Of a stretch of 64,000 nucleotides of DNA, positions 10,532 to 19,018 are shown one piece after another. Source of the stretch: Cristatella mucedo (Eukaryota; Bryozoa; Phylactolaemata; Cristatellidae). Position numbers and translations under genes: made by a program. The first letter of the stretch is position 1; each line of letters opens with the position of its first letter. The stretch is from contig WPIO01000019.1 in assembly GCA_009760855.2 (NCBI GenBank), forward strand, positions 2,041,001 to 2,105,000, read 5' to 3'. The notes below the pieces were generated by a model, which was not told where the DNA came from, made no database searches, and saw nothing but the letters and a program-made list of their open reading frames with translations.

Positions 10532-10701
10532 ATGGAAATTTACTGCTTGAAGTGCAAAAAGCCTACAGAAAGCATTCATGAGGAGTACGTTGAAATAGAT
10601 AGTACAAAAGGCCTCAGAGGTATGATTAAAGCAATTTGTGTGATTGTGAAAGTAAAAAGTCAAAGTTTGTTAAACTTAGGAATGTTCTGGATATTTATCT
10701 C
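10532..10701 (+). pseudogene. DUF5679-like zinc ribbon protein
   Basis: Starts MEIYCLKCKKPTE and continues STKGLRGMIKAIC. The second zinc-ligand pair followed by ESKKSKFVK lies one base out of frame, consistent with a single-base deletion near 10640. The order CxxC, then (L)RG or KG, then CxxC and a basic KSKFVK end matches small DUF5679-type ribbons known from viruses with double jelly-roll capsids. After the shift the frame runs without a stop into the protease gene, so a stop was lost or the two were one reading frame. Function in the family is not established. Confidence 0.55.
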
Positions 10702-11271
10702 ATGGGAAAAACGTTTGGTACTGGAGTTCTAGCTCATGGGACAAAGTTTGGTGCGAGTGTAGCGAGCGGATTGTTGATTCATGGGCAAAAGTTTTGTGGA
10801 GCAGTAGACAAAGCAAGCATTCTTTCTGAACTAAGAAAAACTATCAACAGTTTAAAGAAAAAGATAAAAATTACACCACTAACTGATCTTGAAATAAATG
10901 ATTACGTAAAATAATTAAATATAAAAGATTTCAGAGGCGTATTTTCTAGAGATGAATTGAACTCTATAGAACAAAATGTGTGCCTTATCTGTAATACTGG
11001 TAAATCAGATCTAGCAACATATCATTGGGTAGCACTTAAAAAAGTAGGTGATCGATGCTTTTATTTTGATTCATTCGGTGCACCACCAATGCCAGAAGTA
11101 ATTGATTATTTCGGTGCTACACCAAGTTTTCAAACTTTTCTACTTTAAGATTACCAACAAACGGATTGTGGAATGAGGTGTTTAATCTTTCTGAAACAAA
11201 TGGAGCTGGCCGATTTTGGTACTGTCATGGAATTATTATTTGAATTAAACAAAATATTTCCACTATATTGA
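10702..11271 (+). pseudogene. adenovirus-type cysteine protease (maturation protease)
   Basis: Processes capsid precursors during virion maturation in the family. From the ATG at 10702 (MGKTFGTGVLAHGTKF) the frame runs 189 codons to a TGA at 11269-11271. Landmarks are PLTDLEINDYVK, NIKDFRGVFSRDEL, and the catalytic His in ATYHWVAL. The acidic residue lies in FYFDSFG, and the oxyanion Gln plus nucleophile Cys in DYQQTDCGMRC. Two in-frame TAA codons (10912-10914, before LNIKDF, and 11146-11148, before DYQQTDC) interrupt it but no frameshift was seen. So this is among the best conserved genes of the element. Confidence 0.85.
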
Positions 11272-11291
11272 ATGAAAAATCAAGAAAAGAA

Positions 11292-11761
11292 ATGTGTTGC
11301 GCTCCAAAATTCTGCAGTTGTCATCCCCAAAGGAAAACCTGCGCATGTTCATGTTGAAGAGAAAATGTTCTAAAGATTGAAAACCTTATTTTAGTGCATG
11401 GATGTACATAACCGAAGATGTACTTCCATTTCTTCAGAATATCGTAGATAGATCGAGTGAACAATTAGATTTTAAGGGATTTTATGTTAGTGCAATATCT
11501 ACAATTGGAATTAGATTTGATTTTGGAAAGAAACCTAGTATTATGTTTGATGAGAATAATAAACAAATTAAATTGACTAGTCTTTCAGATGTAATTAAAA
11601 AATTAGGAAATGATTTTTGTATAACTGGAATTCTTGATGGCAGTTATATTTCAAAAGATTACTATAATAATGAAGCACGCTTAAATATTAGATTGAATAT
11701 TGACCAGGTTAAAGTTTACGCATCTCAAACGAGATCAATTTTCAACCCTGCAGAATTTTAA
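11292..11761 (+). pseudogene. unknown Polinton protein with Cys-rich start
   Basis: The best-preserved part is 11402-11761, reading LPFLQNIVDRSSEQ, STIGIRFDFGKKPSIMFDE, DFCITGILDGSYISKDYY and ending TRSIFNPAEF. Upstream, one frame starting at 11292, directly after AAAAGAA, reads MCCAPKFCSCHPQRKTCACSC. A TGA at 11355-11357 follows, then RENVLKIENLILVHG. A frameshift near 11400 joins this to the main part. The eight Cys in 21 residues are striking if that frame is right. The family is not recognised; the alternating hydrophobic pattern of the main part would suit a beta-rich minor capsid protein. Confidence 0.4.
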
Positions 11762-11804
11762 AAGTAAGTATAAATATAAATAAAAAGTTGTAAGTTAAAT
11801 TTTC

Positions 11805-12571
11805 TTAGATCCTTTTCCGAGTGATATCAGGCATTCTATCAACTATTCCGCGAGCACAATTTTTTATCTTATTTAGGCTAGCTGTATTGCTAACTTTATC
11901 TTTTAGAAAATCAGTCGCAAATGAGTCGTTTAATGCTCTACCTATTCCTAAGCCCAACTTTGCTTTCGCCATTATTACAGCTGCTACAGTCTTAGCATCT
12001 TCACGTACACAATTTGGTTGTCTTCAATCAAGTGCAATTCTAGCAGCAGACTCAGCTAGCACAAAGTCTGACAAGTTTCTTATTTGTGTTCTTTGTGGTT
12101 CGGCCATTGATGAAGTTTCGGTATAGTCATGGTCATGGACGAGAGCACGCCGGTCCAGGTCATTTATGCCTTCATAATTTTCTTTCATACGTTGAGCAAA
12201 CTTAGTTCCTGGGCCTACGCAAGAGTACTTTCCAGTATCATTAAAACTTTCACCTGGAACATTTTCTGATTTAGCACCCGACGGTAGTTTCAGATGAAAT
12301 TCCCTTCCACCAGACAGTTTATTTATTAAATCTACTATGCCACTGCCAACCTTTCTATTCTGTTTCACTTGCTTCAAATTTAGATTCAATTGCATGCCAG
12401 TGTTTTTAGATTTACACTTTTCAATTCTAGCAAGTTGTGTTTTTTTACAAAGTTTGAAATTGAACCTGATGGATCTTCTTTTTTTAATCTGATTGAAATA
12501 GGTTTATCAGAGGTGTGAATTTGCTTTACTTGGTGATCTGACGGGTTCAGTTTTGCATCTTGATATTCCAT
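11805..12571 (-). pseudogene. phospholipase A2-like (parvoviral VP1-type) capsid protein
   Basis: Contains a calcium-loop-like YSCVGPGTKF and the catalytic block LDRRALVHDHDYTE with the His-Asp pair and downstream Tyr. This is the arrangement of the phospholipase A2 domain in parvovirus VP1 and adintovirus proteins, which helps virions leave endosomes. An N-terminal module (ATG 12571; SISIRLKK-type and NLLELKSVNL) precedes it after a frameshift near 12390. The C-terminal 70 codons (REDAKTVAAVIMAKAK to VDRMPDITRKRI) follow an in-frame TGA at 12026-12024 and end at TAA 11807-11805. The start follows GCATAGAA. Confidence 0.7.
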
Positions 12572-12621
12572 TTCTATGCATAATTAAATTTTTATTTAAA
12601 GACAAATAAAACTAATGAAGA

Positions 12622-13226
12622 ATGAATCAAGTTGAGGTTTCTGCTTTTAGAGATAGAAGTTATTAGTAATAGATAGAATAGATAGAAGTTATTTTAGAGA
12701 TAGAGTTATTGAACTTTTAGACTACAACGCGTACACTGGAAAGTTTACAAATAAAACTAGTCGCTATGGTGTAACTATTGGAAAAAAAGCTGCGACAATA
12801 AATGGAAATGGATGTAGAATACTACAAATTGATGGAAAAAGATATCAATTACATGGATTAGCGTTTTTGATAGTGACAGGTAAAATGCCTTTGCATGAAA
12901 TTGACCATGCCGATGGAAACAAACTAAATAATTATTTTGATAATCTACGTGAAGCAAATCGTTCAGAGAACATGAGAAATAGAAGAAAACGAAAAGACAA
13001 CACATCCGGCTTCATAGGAGTCTATTGGCTCAAAAAATCAAACAAATGGCAATCATCTATTACAATAGATAGTCATAAATATCAAATAGGTCTTTTCGAT
13101 AACCCTGTTGCAGCAGCCGAATCTCGCGATCGTGTGGCAATCCGCCTTCTCTTACAATTCGCACGATTAAACTTTGATTATACACTTACAGAAGACAATA
13201 AAATAGTTCGTTTCACTGACATCTAA
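12622..13226 (+). pseudogene. HNH homing endonuclease with AP2-type DNA-binding domain
   Basis: The N-terminal part has YNAYTGKFTNKTSRYG and the helix before the nuclease (YQLHGLAFLIVTG). The HNH core is HEIDHADGNKLNNYFDNLREA, with SENMRN after it. The C-terminal module SGFIGVYWLKKSNKW to YQIGLFDNPVAAAESRD is an AP2/ERF-like DNA-binding domain. This HNH_3 plus AP2 layout is typical of free-standing homing endonucleases of phages and large DNA viruses. The likely original start at 12622 (MNQVEVSAFRD) is separated from the rest by a 47 bp imperfect tandem duplication (TTTTAGAGATAG at 12645 and 12692) that introduces stops. The nuclease and AP2 parts are intact. Confidence 0.75.
12645..12711 (+). 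repeat. imperfect 47 bp tandem duplication in the homing endonuclease
   Basis: TTTTAGAGATAG occurs at 12645-12656 and 12692-12703, both followed by (A)AGTTATT. The duplicated segment adds TAG/TAA codons that cut the N-terminus of the nuclease from its core. Confidence 0.6.
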
Positions 13227-14321
13227 TTTCGGCATTTTTTTTGAGCTCATCACGCAATTTCAACATTTCATTAAAAAATTTCTTCTTGTGATTTACCTTG
13301 CGCAAATAGGTTAGCTAGTAACATTGCAGATTCGGCTTGATAATTACAGGACTTTTGTACTCCAATTGTACTACTTTCTACTTTTTTATATCTTCTTTTA
13401 ACTTATCTGAATAGCTAACGCCAGACACCTCAACTAATTTTTTCCCTTGTTTTAGGTAGTCCAATCTGGTTTTTACCTCTGAATTCTGTACTTTGTCACT
13501 AAAATCAATATCAATGTTTCTATCAAGTAATTCTATCATATTTTGTATATCTGTAAATGCATTTTTTAGTCTTTCACTCTGTAAACTCAAAGCACTCATT
13601 CGCTCTTCATGGGTATCCATTTTAGGTGCTTTAGCTGTATACATTGTTACATCGATAATCTTTTTAATTAATCCTGCAACAGTTACTGCAATACTAATGC
13701 CTAAATTAACTGCTCCAATAATAGAAGCGATACTTGCTCTAATAGCTGGAATTGCTGGAAGAAATCCTCCTGATCTTATTTCAAGAAAATTCTTACTCCA
13801 AGCCTTTGTATCTAGTTTAGAAGCGTCCCACAACGCTTCTTCTCCGAATGTATCTGAAAGAAATTTACTAGGATTTAAGTACCAATCACTTCCTGGTTTT
13901 TCTGCTTGTAGTAATATCTCGTTTATGTAGAAGCTAACCTCTAAACTTGCAACTATTTTTGAAAGTCCTTTTTTATCTGCAATTGTTTTCCAGAAGACAT
14001 TGCCATATTTTCCTGAAGCAATATTATCTACAATCTCTTTAATAAATAAACCAAGATCAACTATTCCTGTTATTCCTGATAGAAACCTAGAAACCCACCA
14101 AGTGCTTTTGTAGCAGTTCCAATTACTTTGAATGACTGTAAAACATTTGGAACAATGGTTGCTATCTTATTTGATGCTTGTAAACTTAGTTTTAATGCAA
14201 TCTTTGGAGCATCTTTTATAATTGCTTTTGATCCAAGTTCTGTTGCAGTTGTTGTTCCTGATAACACTTCTTTTGTTGTATCTAAGCCAGATTTTAAATC
14301 TCCTCCTTTTATTTTCTTCAT
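13213..14321 (-). pseudogene. long Polinton protein with hydrophobic segment, function unknown
   Basis: About 365 codons. The start at 14321 gives MKKIKGGDLKSGLDTTKEV and a region rich in Ala/Lys helices (KIALKLSLQASNKIATIVP). After a frameshift near 14085, IVDLGLFIKEIVDNIASGKY and KPGSDWYLNPSKFLSDTFGEE follow. A membrane-like stretch SIIGAVNLGISIAVTVAGLI lies near 13730-13680. The helical end SDKLKEDIKK continues, after another shift, as SAMLLANLFAQGKSQEE to a TGA at 13215-13213. It overlaps the 3' end of the homing endonuclease by 14 bases, convergently. It could be a membrane-penetration or scaffold protein. No family recognised. Confidence 0.5.
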
Positions 14322-14335
14322 ATATATATATAAGA
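14322..14335. promoter_or_regulatory. 14 bp bidirectional TATA spacer between fibre 1 and the hydrophobic protein gene
   Basis: The two divergent ATGs (14321 minus, 14336 plus) are separated only by ATATATATATAAGA. Each start therefore lies within 15 bases of a TATA tract. No room exists for separate promoters or leaders, so this tract is the likely shared core promoter. Confidence 0.55.
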
Positions 14336-15200
14336 ATGGATAATATTAGCAAGATTAATGGTCATATTTTTAGCGACCTTGATGCTAATGGAAACCAAAT
14401 TACAAACCTTGGTTTCCAGTAAATGATAGAGATGCAATAAGATTAGATTATGCTCTAAATTCAAATTTTTTTAATACTGCAGCAACTAATGTTTCAGGAG
14501 AAAATAGCTTCTGTTTCTAACTTATCAGACTTACTTCCAAAGAATGGATTATATTATCTATGGTGCAAAACTTTTATCTCAGTTGAACTGTAAAAATGTT
14601 AATGGTATATCAGGAAATTTTGCTGATTGAACTGTATTTCAAGATTCTAGACCTTACAAAGTAATAAACTATGGTTTACTAAAAAGTAAGACTCAAGTTT
14701 TCAATGGAAACTCAAATAGTGCTCTTGACCTAGGATCAAACAGAATTACTTCTTTGAAAGACTCAGATATTATAACAAAACAATCTGTTGATTCTTATAA
14801 ATGTTATATTATGTATTTAAGGCGTACTGGTTTTTCAAGTATTGTTCCGTTGAACATATTTAATATTAATTTTTATGGAACAGGAACAGAAAGTTCTATA
14901 TTAAGAGAAGCTCCTGCTGATATAGCAGTATTTAATCAACAAAGACAAGTTGTAGGCTACGCAACACCTTTTAAAACTTTTGTCAGTGGTCCAGTAACAA
15001 ATTTTCAAACAATATCTAGCATTCTCTGGTGTTCTAATACTACTGGGGTGTTTTTAGAGTTAACTAGTGACAACACTTATGGTGTTTCTGGTACTCTCCT
15101 TTTAGTAATAAATATTGATGGATCATGTACTTATATGATTAATATTCCAACAGTTGCAAATAATGTAACTTATATCGATTCGATTATTAGTATAGTATAG
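14336..15200 (+). pseudogene. fibre protein 1
   Basis: Starts MDNISKINGHIFSDLDANGN, the same N-terminal module as fibre 4. After frameshifts near 14425 and 14510, a second repeat reads SALDLGSNRITSLKDSDII. The C-terminal 130 residues (MYLRRTGFSSIVPLNIF to VTYIDSIISIV) form a distinct head-like domain. In-frame TGA at 14628-14630 (NFAD, stop, TVFQD). It ends TAG 15198-15200, one base before fibre 2. The repeat type is known from trimeric phage tail fibres; the probable role is receptor binding, with the variable head as the binding part. Confidence 0.65.
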
Positions 15201-15201
15201 A

Positions 15202-16077
15202 ATGTCTCTTGGATATCGTAAAAAAGGACATAACCAAAAAAACTACATTCGTAAAACTGGAGACATTATAAATGGATCTTTAAATATAAATACAAATCTA
15301 ATAAAAAGTCTTGGAGATCTTGTTGATTCTAAAGATGCTGTAAACAGAAAGTATATAGATACAAACGTTGTTAAAAAAGTATCTAGAGGAACGACTGCTG
15401 ATGGTGATCTTGATATGAACAGTCATAGATTAATAGATCTTGCTAATCCTGGTAATGCAAGTGATTCTGCCACAAAAGATTTGGCTGACACAAAAATATC
15501 AAAGGCTGGTGGAATTGTTAATGAAAATTTAACTGGAACTGGAACATTAAATATTACTAATGCAGCAACACTATCCTTAGCAACTAATGTTGCAACTGTT
15601 GCATATATGGATGCTAACTTTGTAAAATATAATAATGCAGTAATGAGTGGACCTTTGGATATGAATAATCATCCAATTGTTATAATAAATGATCCTGAAA
15701 ATCCAAATGATGGGGTAAATCTTGCATATCTACAAAAAGTAAATTAAAATGTTACAACTGTAAATTTTAAAGGAACTGTGGACAGCTCACTAACTTCTCA
15801 AATATATGGCAGAACAGTTAATGGAAGTTGGGCTACTAATATTAGTAACATTTCAGTTCCTAGACATACATTTGTTCTTTGAGTAGCATATGAAGTTTCT
15901 AGAACAACAAAAGTACATATGCCATTACCATCAACACTAACAGCGTAGGCTGATCAGTTGTATTGCGGCTATATGTTAGATTCTAATAAGAAAATAGTTG
16001 TTAATTCTACTTTTATATCTGGATCAAGTATGCTAGATAGAGAGATAAATATTCCTGTTTATATAACAGTAGCATAA
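15202..16077 (+). pseudogene. fibre protein 2
   Basis: At least three shaft repeats are visible: KTGDIINGSLNINTNLIKSL, then DGDLDMNSHRLIDLANPGNA, then SGPLDMNNHPIVIINDPENP. Each repeat ends in D(S/G)xxxx(Y/L)xD-like joints as in phage collar fibres. The head follows (NFKGTVDSSLTSQIYGRTVN to EINIPVYITVA). The frame is continuous for 291 codons but holds TAA 15745-15747, TGA 15880-15882 and TAG at about 15946. Its TAA overlaps the ATG of fibre 3 (TAATG at 16075-16079). The start lies directly after TATAGA. Confidence 0.7.
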
Positions 16078-16801
16078 TGCTTGACAGAAAAGATTTACAG
16101 ATGTTTGGAACGCTGGATATGTCTGAAAATAAAATAGTAAATCTTGGAAGCAATATAGATCCATTAGAAGCTGTTGGAAAATCATTTGCTGATAACAACT
16201 ATATAAGAAAAGATTCGGATCAATTTATACGAGGAAACATATCTGCAAACTCAAAAAAATATGCTAATGTACTAGCTCTGATTAATGGAAATGATATTGC
16301 AACAAAAGAGTACACTGATACTAAAGCAGATTTGATAGTAAATAGTGATTTAGCAGTAAATAACCTACATATTAATAATGAAATAAACGCTGGCCAAAAA
16401 ATACTTCATGTAGATCAAATATACTTGAGAAATAGAAGCTTACTTAGATTTTTATCACTCACTAATGGTCCTTTGACTTTCACTAAAGTTGAAAATATGT
16501 TAATTTTTGATGATGGTATTGTATTCGATAGAAATTACTGCTTGGCTAGATTAGCTGATATACCAAATAGAAAGCTAACTCACTCAAAGATAACAATAAA
16601 AATAATGGATATTTATTCTTGTTGCAGGTTTGACTAGTATGACGTTGCCCATTTCTGCTGAATACAATATCTACTTATTCTACAGAAAAACAAATAAGTG
16701 AAAGATCAATTATATTAAAAGATGTTAATTTGACTAGAGTAAACTATTCTGTTGGTACAGTGAAATTTACGGTATCTACTGACAGTCAAATAAATGTATA
16801 G
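16077..16801 (+). pseudogene. fibre protein 3
   Basis: Starts MLDRKDLQMFGTLDMSENK with repeat joints NLGSNIDPLEAVGKSFADN and LINGNDIATKEYTDTK. A longer head-like part follows (QIYLRNRSLLRFLSLTNG). Frameshifts occur near 16610 and 16670. The terminal piece (SERSIILKDVNLTRVNYSV) ends at TAG 16799-16801. It is the third fibre in head-to-tail order; heads of the three differ while shaft motifs are shared. Confidence 0.6.
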
Positions 16802-16860
16802 TTAGAAACTACAACCACAAACTTTACTCCCCAAACTTCTTCGTTTCTAATTTTCTTAAT

Positions 16861-17158
16861 ATGTCTTATTATGGCATTGAGGATAATTATGTTATTATTA
16901 AGTAATTATATAACACCGATTGATATAGATGATTTGGGTGAAAGTAATATTATATCTTTAACCATTTATTTTCCTGTTTTAAATTATAATAATCTTGTTA
17001 CTCCAAGTAATTTAGATGTTATTGAAATTGGTTTAGTTATTGATGTAATATTCTCAACTACAATTTTAATTACTTATAATACTGGTGCTACTACTACTGA
17101 TACTATTCCTACTTTCCGTACAACAGATGGATCAAATTCTAGAATAGTAGATATTTAA
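16861..17158 (+). pseudogene. short beta-rich protein downstream of the fibre array
   Basis: The start MSYYGIEDNYVI follows TCTTAAT. After a frameshift near 16905 it continues SNYITPIDIDDLGESNIISL to the TAA at 17158. The alternating hydrophobic and Thr/Asn-rich pattern (TILITYNTGATTTDTIPTF) resembles the fibre heads. It may be a detached head or a separate attachment protein. Not recognised. Confidence 0.35.
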
Positions 17159-17530
17159 ACTCTTCAATCTAAACTTTCTTTAATAAACTCTGTTGGTAAG
17201 CTACATTCTTTTCCTGCTAATTGTTTCGTTAACTCTATTTTTTATAGTATGCTTCTGATTTCAAATTATTTATCTTGTCAATTCTCAAATCTTTAAGAAA
17301 CTATGAAAAGATTGATCCATCCCTAAATTTTGTAAATGTATATGCCATCTCCTTATTTGAATGATTTACTCTTAAAGCTTTTTATTCTAAAACTAGTTTT
17401 AATACTTCTAAAAGTGTACTTCTAATATCTTCAATTCTTCCCTTTGGATATGAACAAATCTTAATGTTTGAATATTCCTGACCTTAAGCTACTGTTAGAC
17501 AATCTTTACTTCTAGTTACTACATTAATTT
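17159..17530 (-). pseudogene. heavily decayed reading frame
   Basis: On the minus strand one frame shows coding-like stretches EYSNIKICSYPKGRIEDIRS, STLLEVLKLVLE, NHSNKEMAYTFTKFRDG and FLKDLRIDKINNLKSEAYY, each ended by TAA or TAG. Probably a former Polinton gene. The family cannot be named. Confidence 0.35.
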
Positions 17531-17546
17531 TTTTATAAATAAATTA

Positions 17547-18085
17547 TTAAGTTGTTGTTGGAATTGTTTCAGAAACTGGAGCGGCTGGTTCAATAACTAG
17601 AGCAGCTGGATCAATAACTGCAGCAGCAAGAGCAGCAAGTGACGCTTTCTGTCTAGCACTAGTTCCATCAGAGATATTAGGTAGAATTCCATAGCACTCA
17701 TCCTTAACAATTCCAGAGATATCAGGTTTAATTCCTGAATCGCCTGAGATAACTGTTGAAAGTGTTGGCAGCTGACTAGCAATCCATGTTGTATATCCAG
17801 AGATTTCTCCAGGTGTATCAAGAAGAGTATCAATTTTGATCTAACTGTCGACTCAAGATCAGTTGTTACACTTGCCATTCCAGAAGCGATTACTTTTTGT
17901 GCTTCAATGTCACAATCATCAATATAAAACTTTTTGACGGATGCATCAGTCATAATTGAGATATCTGAGTCGAGTGTCTTTTGATCTTAAGCAGTCATTC
18001 TAGATTTTTTAAGATAGTCAACATATGCTTTCAGCAGAGTTGCAGATGTAGCAAGATTGGGATCAGTTACTTCTGTTGCTGACAT
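17547..18085 (-). pseudogene. Polinton protein with Asp-rich repeats, unknown function
   Basis: The ATG at 18085 follows TATAAGAA and gives MSATEVTDPNLATSATLLKA. A TAA lies near 17988, then TDASVKKFYIDDCDIEAQKV. After a frameshift near 17835, GYTTWIASQLPTLSTVISGD continues to an Ala-rich end and TAA at 17549-17547. The phrase DPNLATSATLLKAYVDYLKK recalls the joints of the fibre repeats, so it may be a related tail or fibre-tip protein. About 178 codons. Confidence 0.4.
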
Positions 18086-18117
18086 TTCTTATACTATTAT
18101 AAAAAAAATACAAAACA

Positions 18118-18282
18118 CTAATATTGTATTAACTCTCTTGCTTTAATCTGAAGTTCCTCATATTTATCTTCATGGATACACATATCAAATATAATCTTGT
18201 TAAGTGTATCGTTTAATTTTAATTTTCTACCTTCACTAATGTCTTGAATTGCATTAAAAATCTTATAATTTGTTACTTCCAT
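18118..18282 (-). CDS. small helical Polinton protein, 54 aa
   Basis: The intact frame MEVTNYKIFNAIQDISEGRK to ELQIKARELIQY starts at the ATG after TAGTATAT. It is short, charged and helical. Unknown function. It lies in a row of small minus-strand genes downstream of the DNA polymerase. Confidence 0.4.
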   Translation of the reverse strand: MEVTNYKIFNAIQDISEGRKLKLNDTLNKIIFDMCIHEDKYEELQIKARELIQY

Positions 18283-18314
18283 ATATACTATGAAGAAAAA
18301 CATTTAATTCAAAA

Positions 18315-18590
18315 TTAATTAATTCGTACGCCCTGTTTAGTTTTTTGAGTTTTTGATTTCTTTTCTGCTTCTAACAACATTGTATTTATTTTACTTCTGC
18401 ATTCCATTAGTTTATCACAGGTATCACAAATCTCAACAAGAGCAGCAGTGTATGAGCTATCTAAATCTGAAATAAGTTTATCGAGTGAATGCTTGACGAT
18501 TCACTGATCTACTCTCTTTAACTTTTGTAGACAAATTTTAAGAGCCATATCTCTTGACTGTTCACAACTAAGAATTCTAGAAACATCCAT
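18315..18590 (-). pseudogene. small helical Polinton protein with in-frame TGA
   Basis: A 92-codon frame starting MDVSRILSCEQSRDMALK, with a single in-frame TGA at 18503-18501. It continues IVKHSLDKLISDLDSSYT to KKSKTQKTKQGVRIN and TAA 18317-18315. The frame is otherwise clean. Two Cys pairs (CDTCDKLMEC) may bind metal. It follows TTATATAAA. Family unknown. Confidence 0.45.
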
Positions 18591-18622
18591 TTTATATAAA
18601 TAAGAATTGTTTATAGTTCATC

Positions 18623-18874
18623 TTATTCATTTACATAATTGTATTCAACCTCCTCTTCAAAATTAAATGCTTGTTCATAACCTTCATTAGGATCATACTC
18701 GCCTTCATCGCTGCTGTATTCTGACTCATCACTTTCATACTCTGAGTCTTCTGGATTGTAATCAGGATCATCTTCGTTTTTGGATTCTTCATATTCAGAT
18801 TCGTTTTCAATTTCAACTTTTTCTATTTCTTTACTAGATAGTTTTATTTTTTGATATAGGTTTATTCCTGCCAT
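18623..18874 (-). CDS. highly acidic Asp/Glu/Ser/Tyr-rich protein, 83 aa
   Basis: The intact frame MAGINLYQKIKLSSKEIEK is followed by about 55 residues that are almost all Glu, Asp, Ser, Tyr and Asn in short repeats (YESDESEYSSDEGEYDPNEG). It is probably disordered; acidic proteins of this kind can mimic DNA or chaperone histones, but that is only a suggestion. It lies downstream of the polymerase. Confidence 0.45.
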   Translation of the reverse strand: MAGINLYQKIKLSSKEIEKVEIENESEYEESKNEDDPDYNPEDSEYESDESEYSSDEGEYDPNEGYEQAFNFEEEVEYNYVNE

Positions 18875-18904
18875 CTCAAAAATTAACTCTTCTTTCGCTC
18901 TTTA

Positions 18905-19018
18905 CTACTTCATTTCTATTTGCAATTCATACATTTCTTTTGTTGTCTTTCTTATATCATGTTCAACTTCTACTTTTGGCTTAGGTTCAATGATTTCTTC
19001 ACTTTTTTGTTTAGGCAT
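18905..19018 (-). CDS. short charged peptide overlapping the polymerase stop
   Basis: A 37-codon frame MPKQKSEEIIEPKPKVEVEH to LQIEMK with two stops in a row. Its ATG lies inside the last codons of the DNA polymerase (ATGCCTAA; polymerase TAA 19013-19011), an eight-base overlap. It could be a real small gene or the start of a longer broken one reaching into the acidic gene. Confidence 0.35.
   Translation of the reverse strand: MPKQKSEEIIEPKPKVEVEHDIRKTTKEMYELQIEMK

Noticed and set aside
13493-13930. 145-codon plus-strand frame
   Set aside because: Antisense to the better supported minus-strand frame of the hydrophobic protein gene.
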